From assembly GCF_040373385.1 (NCBI RefSeq), contig NZ_JBDXXH010000003.1, forward strand, positions 186,001-250,000: a stretch of 64,000 bases of DNA, written 5' to 3'. Below, piece after piece: positions 16,573 through 23,641 of the stretch; positions within the stretch are counted from its first letter, which is position 1, and each line of letters begins with the position of its first letter. Under the pieces are notes generated by a model. It searched no databases. It worked only from the letters and a program-made list of their open reading frames with translations, and was not told the origin of the DNA. This stretch comes from Nitratidesulfovibrio sp. Lineage in GTDB: Bacteria > Desulfobacterota > Desulfovibrionia > Desulfovibrionales > Desulfovibrionaceae. Both the position numbers and the translations under genes were made by a program.

Positions 16573-16587
16573 ATACCGCAATGGTAG
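16573..16587. promoter_or_regulatory. Rrf2-type operator upstream of tmc
   Basis: ATACCGCAATGGTAG matches the reverse complement of the operator at 1867-1881 in 14 of 15 positions. It lies 177 nt before tmcD and 443 nt before the porin. TTGATT (16565-16570) on the plus strand repeats the layout seen at 1861. On the minus strand TATACA overlaps the site as a possible -10, but the best -35 (TTGCAT) is 19 nt away, so the strand of the promoter is unclear. Confidence 0.55.
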
Positions 16588-16620
16588 AGTAGAAATGCAA
16601 CCGATTTGGTAGAAAATGCA
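16583..16620. repeat. Direct repeat GGTAGA...AAATGCA upstream of tmc
   Basis: GGTAGAGTAGAAATGCA (16583-16599) is followed 25 nt on by GGTAGAAAATGCA (16608-16620). The second copy lacks the GTAG insertion. The repeat overlaps the Rrf2-type site and may be a second regulator's site. A palindrome AGTAG-T-CTACT sits at 16542-16552. Confidence 0.5.
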
Positions 16621-16898
16621 TGCCGCTTTGCGTGTGTCATAATGCAACGTGCCAGTTGCTGGCGCAGTGCACGTGCGTGGCTGTGTGTCGGTATGAAACA
16701 TAGTGTTTCGCAGGTGTGTCGAAATCGGAATGGCGCAGGGAAGGCCCGAACACGGCGGGGCGCACCGAAGCATGCCCGGTATGCTTTCCGTGGCGCCGGG
16801 CGGTGTGCCTGCTTGAGTGCTGCACGTGATGCCGGGCGTACAGGCGGAAGAGGGGGAGGCGGCGAGAGGCCGAAATGCTCCGGTAATGATGTTGACTA

Positions 16899-16913
16899 TG
16901 AAAATCGTTTTCA
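16899..16913 (+). promoter_or_regulatory. Fur box upstream of porin
   Basis: TGAAAATCGTTTTCA is a 15-mer of the 7-1-7 Fur type, differing at one position from TGAAAATNATTTTCA. It lies 117 nt upstream of the porin start. It suggests iron control of the porin (inference). Confidence 0.55.
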
Positions 16914-16918
16914 GTATC

Positions 16919-16940
16919 TACGACGGAAACGTCCGTCGTA
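16919..16940 (+). repeat. Inverted repeat (hairpin or operator) in the porin leader
   Basis: A perfect 9-bp inverted repeat, TACGACGGA-AACG-TCCGTCGTA, lies just after the Fur box. As RNA it would form a tight stem at the 5' end of the porin message; as DNA it could bind a dimer. Confidence 0.6.
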
Positions 16941-17029
16941 CCCCCTGCGCGGCGCGACGTTGCACGGGGCCGCGCGCCATTACCGTCGCCCGGCCCGTAC
17001 ATATTCCTGTAAGGAAGGAAGGAGACGAC

Positions 17030-18436
17030 ATGAAACGTTTGATCACGTTGCTGCTGGGCGCGGCGCTGCTGTGCGGCGCCGTATCCCCGGCGGGCGCAGC
17101 CACCATCGAGGCCAAGGGCGAGTGGGCCTTCGATTTTTCGTGGACCGACGGCATGAACTACCGCTCCGCCGAAGACGGCGGGGACAGCGAAGATGATTTC
17201 GCGGCCCACCAGCGGCTGCGTACCCAGATCGACATCATCGCCAGCGAATCGCTGCGCGGCGTGGTGTTTCTGGAAATGGGCACCACCACCTGGGGTGCCG
17301 AAGACGGGGCGTTGGGTTCCGATGGCCGGTCGGTGAAGGTGCGCCGGTCGTATATCGACTGGGTGGTGCCCGATACCGAAGTGCAGGTGCGCATGGGCTT
17401 GCAGGGCATGGATATGCCCGGAGCCACCTTTGGCGCCAACCCGGTGCTGAGCGATGAAGACGTGGCTGCCCTGGTGCTGAGCTACGCCGTCAACGAAAAC
17501 GTGGGCCTCACCGCCTTCTGGGCGCGCCCCTACGACACCAACTCCGGCAACTCCTCCGCCGACGGCAACGACTTCGACGAAGTGGACCTGTTCGGCCTGA
17601 CCGCGCCGGTGACCCTGGACGGCGCCAGCGTGACCCCGTACGTCATGTACGCCTCGGTGGGCAAGGACGTGGACGGCACCGACACCACCTCGTGGGAGAC
17701 GTTCCTGGACGGCATGCAGAGCCTGGGCGAGCGCACCGGCATGACCGGCGACGACACCACCATCCACAATGCGTGGTGGGGCGGCGTGGCCTTCGAACTG
17801 ACCATGTTCGATCCCTTTGCCGTGAAGATGGACTTCACCTACGGCAACAAGGACGCCGACGAAGACTACGCCACCCGCGAAGGCTGGCTGGTTTCTGCCA
17901 TGGTCGAATACAAGATGGAATCCGCCACCCCCGGCGTGTTCGCATGGTACGGCAGCGGTGAAGACGACGACATCGACAACGGCTCCGAGCGCATGCCTTC
18001 GGTTTCGCCCAACGCCTGGGCGCCCACCAGCTTCGGCTTCCCCGGTTCCGTCTTCAACCAGGACAGCCAGTTCGCCCTCAACGGCGCGGGCCTGTGGGGC
18101 ATCGGCGTGCAGGTGGCGGACATCTCGTTTGTCGAAAACCTGTCTCACCTCGTCCGCGTCACCTACATGCGCGGTACCAACGATTCCGAACTGGTGAAGG
18201 ATACTTCCGGTCTGGCCGATGAACTGGCCCCGGCACAGGGCGGCGTGTTCCTGACCGACGAGGACAGCGCCTGGGAAGTGAACTTCGACCACACCTACCA
18301 GATCTACGAGAACCTCACCTTCATCCTTGAAATGGGGTACATCCGCCTGGATCTGGATGAAGATGTCTGGGGCGCCGCAGGCGAAGACCTGAACGCCGCC
18401 AAGAAGCTGACCTTCAACCTGGTGTACGAGTTCTAG
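17030..18436 (+). CDS. Outer membrane homotrimeric porin, Desulfovibrio type
   Basis: 468 aa. A signal peptide (KRLITLLLGAALLCGAVSPAGA, cleaved near residue 24) is followed by a beta-rich protein with alternating polar/aromatic strands, acidic loops and a C-terminal Phe (NLVYEF), the outer membrane beta-barrel signature. The overall pattern matches the abundant Desulfovibrio general porins that admit small anions such as sulfate and lactate (family knowledge; selectivity not visible). The start at 17030 follows a strong AAGGAAGGAAGGAG; an upstream frame from 16817 lacks a site. A Fur box and a hairpin precede it and a strong terminator follows. Confidence 0.9.
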   Translation: MKRLITLLLGAALLCGAVSPAGAATIEAKGEWAFDFSWTDGMNYRSAEDGGDSEDDFAAHQRLRTQIDIIASESLRGVVFLEMGTTTWGAEDGALGSDGRSVKVRRSYIDWVVPDTEVQVRMGLQGMDMPGATFGANPVLSDEDVAALVLSYAVNENVGLTAFWARPYDTNSGNSSADGNDFDEVDLFGLTAPVTLDGASVTPYVMYASVGKDVDGTDTTSWETFLDGMQSLGERTGMTGDDTTIHNAWWGGVAFELTMFDPFAVKMDFTYGNKDADEDYATREGWLVSAMVEYKMESATPGVFAWYGSGEDDDIDNGSERMPSVSPNAWAPTSFGFPGSVFNQDSQFALNGAGLWGIGVQVADISFVENLSHLVRVTYMRGTNDSELVKDTSGLADELAPAQGGVFLTDEDSAWEVNFDHTYQIYENLTFILEMGYIRLDLDEDVWGAAGEDLNAAKKLTFNLVYEF

Positions 18437-18531
18437 CCGTATCGTCCGGCGGCCGCGCGGCGTGACCGACGCAGGGAGCCGACCGCAAGGGCAATAGGGC
18501 CGCACCGGCAGTGCCGGGTGCGGAATGCAAT

Positions 18532-18566
18532 GGGGGCATGACCTTTGGGTCATGCCCCCTTCATGT
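18532..18566 (+). terminator. Rho-independent terminator of the porin gene
   Basis: A 12-bp perfect stem (GGGGGCATGACC, 18532-18543, paired with 18548-18559) with a TTTG loop, then TTCATGTTT. It lies about 95 nt after the porin stop. Confidence 0.85.
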
Positions 18567-18963
18567 TTCGCCTCCCCCCTTTTTTTGAACAGGGATGATG
18601 GAACAATGGTGCGGCACGTCGCCGAAGGGTGGTGGGGCTGTACGGTGCTGACGTGCAGCGCATGTGCCGGGATATCGAAAACATGCGCCACTGGAGCGGC
18701 AATGCAGCGCAATTGCGGTGTACAATGCGGAAATCCGCGTGCTATGCCGAAGAGGATAGCCAAGGACAGGACGTGTCGTGCGCCGCAATGCGCGGTGCGC
18801 AATGCCCTGTCGGCGTGTTGCCTGATGCGTGGTGATGCGGGCGGAGGCATGCGGATGCGTGCCGATGTCTGCGGATGCGGTGATGGCGGTGCGTTTTCGG
18901 CACGCTTGCCGCGTTTTCCGGCGGGGTTGCACATGCCCCGCCTTTCGCAAAAGGTGCACCCCC
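18567..18963. other. Intergenic, GATGCGG-rich, no gene seen
   Basis: No convincing coding frame. Near 18830-18890 the motif GATGCGG and variants recur several times without a fixed period. The promoter of the Cys-rich gene at 18964 must lie here, with AAAGGTG about 9 nt before its start. Confidence 0.4.
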
Positions 18964-19701
18964 ATGCCCATCGACGGCTGGCTCGAGGCATTGCCCGGCC
19001 AGGCTGACGGCGTCGCGAATCGCGATGTGGCCCTTGACCTGGATATGTTCGCCATTCGCCCCCACCCGCTGCTGTCCACCCGCACGGTGCGTCATCAGGT
19101 AACCCGGCTCAGCACGCACCTGAATGCCATGGGTTCCGTGGATGATGGCCTGCGCCGCGCACTGATAGGCTATTCTCTGTATACCCGCCAGTTGGACATG
19201 GTGCAGCACCGCGCCACCAAGCCCATCTGCCGCGACGGCTGCGAACGCCCCCCGCTGGGCTGCTGCAACCGCAGTCACAACGTGGTGTTCAGCCTGTCGG
19301 ACATCATGATGCAACACCCCACGGGGCTTGCCCTGCGCATGGGCGACGCGCTGGCCCGGTTGCAGGCAGAGGAGGGCGCCCACCACGCCCATGGCGCACC
19401 CATGGGCGAGCGGGGCTGCCCGTATCTGACGGCCACGGGGTGCACACTGTATCTCTTCAAGTCGCCGTTATGCGTGCACTACCTGTGCCCCACCGTGGCC
19501 GCCGCGCTGGAAGCGGCGCACGGGGCGGGGGCCGTGCCCTTCGTGGCGGGCATGCGCCGGGCAGCCAACCGGCAGTTGGAACGCAGCAGCGACTTCATGG
19601 AGCCCGGTCTGGTCGAGGCCGCGGTGGAGATGTTCGCGGCGGATGACGGGGAGGGACGCGGGGCGGAAAACTGGCCGGATGGCGGGGGGGACAACGCCTG
19701 A
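18964..19701 (+). CDS. Cys-rich protein, YkgJ-like, function unknown
   Basis: 245 aa, soluble. Cys are grouped as ICRDGC, GCC, GCPYLTATGC and LCVHYLC, about eight to nine in all, which suggests a bound metal or Fe-S cluster. The spacing resembles the YkgJ/UPF0153 CxxxCxxxCC family, but the fit is loose. The first 60 residues have no Cys; the C-terminus is acidic and variable. It is monocistronic between the porin terminator and the DJ-1 gene. I do not assign a function. Confidence 0.75.
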   Translation: MPIDGWLEALPGQADGVANRDVALDLDMFAIRPHPLLSTRTVRHQVTRLSTHLNAMGSVDDGLRRALIGYSLYTRQLDMVQHRATKPICRDGCERPPLGCCNRSHNVVFSLSDIMMQHPTGLALRMGDALARLQAEEGAHHAHGAPMGERGCPYLTATGCTLYLFKSPLCVHYLCPTVAAALEAAHGAGAVPFVAGMRRAANRQLERSSDFMEPGLVEAAVEMFAADDGEGRGAENWPDGGGDNA

Positions 19702-19921
19702 GGCGGGCTGACGTCTGAAAGGGGGGATGTGTCACCACGACCGGGCTTGCGCCGCGAGGAAGGCGTGGGGTCGTTTTGGCGGAAAATGCACGTTGCGTGA
19801 CATTGCCGCCATGGCGGAGCACCGGTACACTGCACGGGTCAGGCCGAAGGCGTTGTCTTTCAGGCCCGTTGCCCTTCCGACCCGTTGTCGCTCCCTACGC
19901 AGCCATTCCCTGTGAGACCCC

Positions 19922-20920
19922 ATGCCGCAGCCCGTACGCCACATCGTGTTCGTCCTCTATCCCGGTTTCGTGGGGTTGGACCTTGCCGGTCCGCTCGACG
20001 TGTTTTCCTGCGCCGCCCGGCTGGCCGAGCGGCAAGGTCGCCCCGTGCCGTACCGTTGCCATTTCGCGGCGCAGGCGGTGGGGCCGGTGGTTTCCGCGTC
20101 CGGTTTGTCCGTACTGGCGGATACGCCCCCCGATATGTGCGAAAAGGACCGTTCCGGGCCGGGCGGCTTTGCCCCGCATACCCTGGTGGTGCCCGGTGGC
20201 GTGACGCCGGGGCGGGAGGGGGACGCCCCGGACCTGTGCTGCATGGTGTCCGGACTGGCTGCCCGGTCCCGCCGCGTGGTTTCCGTGTGCACCGGCGCAT
20301 TGCTGCTGGCCGCCTGCGGCCTGCTGGACGGGCGGCGGGCCACCACACACTGGCAGGCCTGCGCCCGGTTGGCCGCCTATCCGGCGGTGCGGGTGGAACC
20401 GGACGCCATCTTCGTGCGTGACGGCGGGGTGGTGACCAGCGCCGGGGTGACGGCGGGCATCGACCTGGCCCTGCATCTGGTGGAAGAGGACCTTGGCCCG
20501 GCCACGGCCATGGAGGTGGCCCGGCTGCTGGTGGTGTACCGGCGGCGGGTGGGCAACCAGAGCCAGTTCAGCGCGCCGCTGCGGGCACAGGCGCGGGCCG
20601 GGGCGCGTTTTGGCCCGCTGCACGCCTGGATGGAAGCGCGCCTTGGCGAAGATCTGGGCGTGGAGCGGTTGGCCGGGCAGGCCCACATGAGCCCGCGCCA
20701 CTTCGCGCGGGTGTTCCCGCAGGAAACAGGCATGAGCCCTGCGCGGTACGTCGAGCAGTTGCGGCTGGACCGGGCGCGCGAACTGCTGGAATCGGGCGAG
20801 GCGCACATGCAGACCGTGGCCGTGGCGGCGGGATTCGGCAGCGAGGAGCGGCTGCGCCGGGCCTTCCAGCGGCGCATGGGGGTGACGCCCAGCCAGTACC
20901 TGGAGCATTTCAGCGGCTGA
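19922..20920 (+). CDS. GlxA-type regulator: DJ-1/PfpI domain plus AraC HTH
   Basis: 332 aa. Residues 1-190 are a DJ-1/PfpI fold with the nucleophile-elbow region VCTGALLLAACGLL (Cys near 122). Residues 215-332 are an AraC/XylS DNA-binding domain with two HTHs (LAGQAHMSPRHFARVF and VAVAAGFGSEERLRRAFQ). Such proteins sense a small molecule through the amidase-like domain and activate nearby genes. The next gene downstream is a stand-alone DJ-1 protein, a plausible target (inference). Confidence 0.9.
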   Translation: MPQPVRHIVFVLYPGFVGLDLAGPLDVFSCAARLAERQGRPVPYRCHFAAQAVGPVVSASGLSVLADTPPDMCEKDRSGPGGFAPHTLVVPGGVTPGREGDAPDLCCMVSGLAARSRRVVSVCTGALLLAACGLLDGRRATTHWQACARLAAYPAVRVEPDAIFVRDGGVVTSAGVTAGIDLALHLVEEDLGPATAMEVARLLVVYRRRVGNQSQFSAPLRAQARAGARFGPLHAWMEARLGEDLGVERLAGQAHMSPRHFARVFPQETGMSPARYVEQLRLDRARELLESGEAHMQTVAVAAGFGSEERLRRAFQRRMGVTPSQYLEHFSG

Positions 20921-20950
20921 CGCGGCGCGCCGGAGCCGTAAGTCCCGTTG

Positions 20951-21193
20951 AGGCTGTTGACAACCCCAAATTCTTGCGGGGGAGGGACCCTTTTGGAAAA
21001 GGGTCTCCTCCCCCGTACCCCTTCCTCCCAAAACTTTTATTTATGTTTTCAGTCTAGTACGAGGGCGTAAAAGATGGGGTTCCCAGGGGCGATAGCCGCC
21101 CTGCGATCGCCATCCGTAACACTCGAAGACTCGTATAACGGTTGCCGTCCTTGGCTGCCGGAGGCTTCCAAAAGCAGACCCTGTCAACAACCT
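20951..21193. mobile_element. MITE-like repeat element, copy 1
   Basis: About 243 bp bounded by imperfect inverted ends: AGGCTGTTGACAA at the left and the complement of AGGTTGTTGACAG at the right (11 of 13). Inside is a long near-perfect hairpin (20979-21015) joining a G-rich arm plus ACCCTTTT to AAAAGGGT plus a C-rich arm, then AAAACTTTTATTT. A related copy lies at 33553-33732. No coding capacity. It separates the two DJ-1 genes and may also act as a terminator. Confidence 0.7.
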
Positions 21194-21415
21194 GGTTCAT
21201 TTTTCGGTGGCGCATGACGCCCCGCAGTTTCGCCCATGGCGTGAACTGCGGGGCGTGTGTCGTTGTGGCGGGCTGCTGCGCGTGTGCATTGTGGTGTGGT
21301 CCGCAACGCCATCCGGCGGCATGTGCCCTGTATGCACCCGGTGTGCAGCGGACGCCGGGGTTGCCCGGCACGTCGCCAACCGCATTAACCGCATCAATCA
21401 CACCAAGGAGCACCC

Positions 21416-22012
21416 ATGACCACGTACGGCCTGTACATTTACGAACAGGTGGCAGAGCAGGACTTCGTCGGCCCGCAGCAGGTGTTTGCGGCCTCGCGCC
21501 ATATCGCGGGCGGCAGCGACACCATCGTGACCATTGCCGCGCGGGCCGAGCCGCTGCGGGGGGCCTGCGGCCTGCGCATGATTCCCGACCACACCTTTGC
21601 CGATGCGCCGCCTTTGGACGTGCTGGTGCTGCCCGGCACCGCCGACGTCGCCCGCCACGCCCTGTCCGACCCCGGCCTGCTGGACTGGGTGCGGGCGCAG
21701 GCCGCCACGGCGCGCTGGGTGACGGCAGTGTGCACCGGCACGCTGATCCTGCACGCGGCGGGCCTGCTGCGCGGACGCAAGGCCACCACCCACTGGGCCT
21801 ATGCAGAGGAACTGGGCCGCGATCCGCAACTGACCCTGCTGCCCGACATGCGCTACGTGCGCGACGGCAACATCGTCACCTCGCAGGGGGTGTCGGCTGG
21901 CATCGACATGGCCCTGTGGCTGGTGGGACAGATGCATGACCCGGACCACGCCCGCGCCGTGCGCAGGCTGATCCAGTACGACCCGGCCCCGCCGTACACG
22001 GCGGAAGTGTAG
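21416..22012 (+). CDS. DJ-1/PfpI family protein
   Basis: 198 aa, a single DJ-1/PfpI domain. The elbow VCTGTLILHAAGLLRGR, with its Cys near 105, and GRKATTHWAYAEELG closely parallel the first domain of the regulator at 19922 (VCTGALLLAACGLL, GRRATTHW), so the two are paralogs. Possible roles in the superfamily are amidase/isomerase, glyoxalase III or stress chaperone, not decidable here. AAGGAG precedes the start. Confidence 0.88.
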   Translation: MTTYGLYIYEQVAEQDFVGPQQVFAASRHIAGGSDTIVTIAARAEPLRGACGLRMIPDHTFADAPPLDVLVLPGTADVARHALSDPGLLDWVRAQAATARWVTAVCTGTLILHAAGLLRGRKATTHWAYAEELGRDPQLTLLPDMRYVRDGNIVTSQGVSAGIDMALWLVGQMHDPDHARAVRRLIQYDPAPPYTAEV

Positions 22013-22118
22013 GGGGGGATGCTGCGGCAGCCGCGCGAATTGCGCGGCTGCCGTGTCAAACGCCGCGCGCGAACAGTTGGCCACTGGCGGTCGATGCGCG
22101 CGGCAGGCACCCGAACGG

Positions 22119-22150
22119 AAAAAGGCGTACGCGGTTGCGTACGCCTTTTG
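22119..22150. terminator. Bidirectional rho-independent terminator
   Basis: A perfect 13-bp stem, AAAAGGCGTACGC (22120-22132) with loop GGTT and its complement ending in TTTT (22137-22149). The A run on one side and T run on the other make it work for the plus-strand DJ-1 gene and the minus-strand tRNA. Confidence 0.85.
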
Positions 22151-22158
22151 GCTTGCGA

Positions 22159-22235
22159 TGGCGTCCCCAAGGGGATTTGAACCCCTGTCGACGGCGTGAA
22201 AGGCCGTTGTCCTGGGCCAGCTAGACGATGGGGAC
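22159..22235 (-). tRNA. tRNA-Glu (anticodon TTC)
   Basis: A full cloverleaf on the minus strand: acceptor GTCCCCA/TGGGGAC, D arm, anticodon stem CGGCC/CGCCG-type with TTC in the loop CTTTCAC, T arm with GGTTCAAATCC, discriminator G and encoded CCA (22159-22161). Confidence 0.95.
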
Positions 22236-22456
22236 ACCCTAGTGCGCCTTGCGGCGCGGAAGAGACGGATACTCCGAAGGCGCGGGGTGCGTCAAGCGAA
22301 AAAGATGGCGGCGCGGCAAGAGAATGCGGAGAGGGCGGCGTATGGAGCCGAAACGCCGTTCCAGCCTGCACGGAAGTAGGAGCGACTGCCCCATGGGGGG
22401 GGCGGCAGTGCAGGCCATATCCGGCGTGCTCCGGCATATCCGGTGCTGTCGTCGCG

Positions 22457-23020
22457 TCAGCCCTGGCCGCCGCGTCCGTCTGGTCTGGCCGATCCGTCTG
22501 GTCTGGCCGATCCGTCTGGCTTCGCGGCGGCGTCGCCGATCTCGCGGAACATGCGCACGTAGCTGGCGTAGGCCCGGCCCACGGGCGATTCCGGGTCGAA
22601 CGCGCCCAGCAATCCGCCCAGATTGTCGGGCCTGGGCGGCACGCGGGGCGGGGGGGCGCTGCGTGTCACGCGCACCTCGTCCAGCGGGGTGCGGCGTTGC
22701 AGCAGGTGCACCTCCACCCGTTCGAAGTACGGCCCGTCGGACACGTCGTCCATGAAGGCGTTGACCCGCTCCAGGATTTCCGGCGTCAGAAAGGTCAGGT
22801 CCTGCATGGCCATGTTGTCCTCTGCCCCCACCAGCAGGATGCGCTTGCGGTGGCCCAGCGGGTAGGCCAGCACGGCGATGTCCGTGCCCATGACCATGTC
22901 CCAGTTTTCCCACAGGCGCACAAGACGCATCCGTTCCGGTGCGCCGCGCCGTTCCAGAAAGCCGCGCAGGGCCTCGCCGATGGTCTTCACGATGACCTCC
23001 GGCGGGTGCGCACTGAGCAT
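22457..23020 (-). CDS. DUF721 / DciA-like protein
   Basis: 187 aa. Residues 8-90 fit the DUF721 domain (IGEALRGFLERRG, LWENWDMVMG, VGAEDNMAMQDLTFLTPEILERVN). In bacteria lacking DnaC this domain (DciA) helps load the DnaB helicase; whether this copy does so is inferred. The C-terminal half is a proline-rich linker followed by PDGSAR repeats encoded by an 18-bp DNA repeat (22475-22516). I choose ATG 23020; longer frames reach 23287 through low-complexity Pro/Arg sequence with no ribosome site. Confidence 0.75.
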   Translation of the reverse strand: MLSAHPPEVIVKTIGEALRGFLERRGAPERMRLVRLWENWDMVMGTDIAVLAYPLGHRKRILLVGAEDNMAMQDLTFLTPEILERVNAFMDDVSDGPYFERVEVHLLQRRTPLDEVRVTRSAPPPRVPPRPDNLGGLLGAFDPESPVGRAYASYVRMFREIGDAAAKPDGSARPDGSARPDGRGGQG

Positions 23021-23641
23021 GCTGCGTCCGCTGCGCCCGTTGGGTGAGGCGCGCGGGCCGCGCGGGCCGCGTGGGGCGTGGCGGGGAAACGGGGAAAGCT
23101 GGTCGTCATGCGCGCGGTGTAGCACGTCCGGTCCGGAAACGCACCGGGCACGGGATGGGCGTTCCCGGCACGATGCGCTGGGGGGGGCGGTGCCGATGGG
23201 GTGCGCTTGGGTGTGGTCGGGCGGGCCGGATGGGCCGGTTGGCTCCGACAGGCCGGGCAGGCCGGGTGCCGTTGCGTCGTGCGCCACCGCAACGCAAATG
23301 CCACATGCGCCAATCCGTGGGGAACGCAGCGGAACAGCTCCATGTTACGGAAACGTGACGTCATCGTAACCTGATCTTCGTCCGCGTACCCCATGAATAC
23401 GCCAGCCGCCGGGGAGGGTGGCGCGTCCCTGCCGCCAGACGGGCAGATGCCAGACAGGCAGATGCCGGACGGGCGGGCAGGGGGCAGCCGGGCAGACTGG
23501 CGCTTCGACGAGGCGGAGCGCAACCATGCGGATTCCGCGCCGACGCGCGTGCCCTGTGCATTTCCTTTCCCCCGTCCCTCCCCCCGGCCCGCATCCACGC
23601 CGCACAGGTTCATCCCACCGGCATACTTCAAGGACGGGCGC
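23021..23641. other. Intergenic region between the DUF721 gene and a chemoreceptor
   Basis: 621 nt, no supported gene. It contains the palindrome TGACGTCA (23356-23363) flanked by GTTACG (23344) and CGTAAC (23365-23370), the 10-mer TCGTAACCTG (23364-23373) that recurs before pstS, and a 15-bp repeat around GACGGGCAGATGCCA (23439-23473). Frames that extend the chemoreceptor upstream are low-complexity and lack a ribosome site. Confidence 0.5.
23344..23373 (+). promoter_or_regulatory. Candidate operator shared with the pst promoter
   Basis: GTTACG and CGTAAC form an inverted repeat, with GTGAC between. The tail TCGTAACCTG is identical to 26260-26269 upstream of pstS. A Pho-type site is possible. 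Confidence 0.35.
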
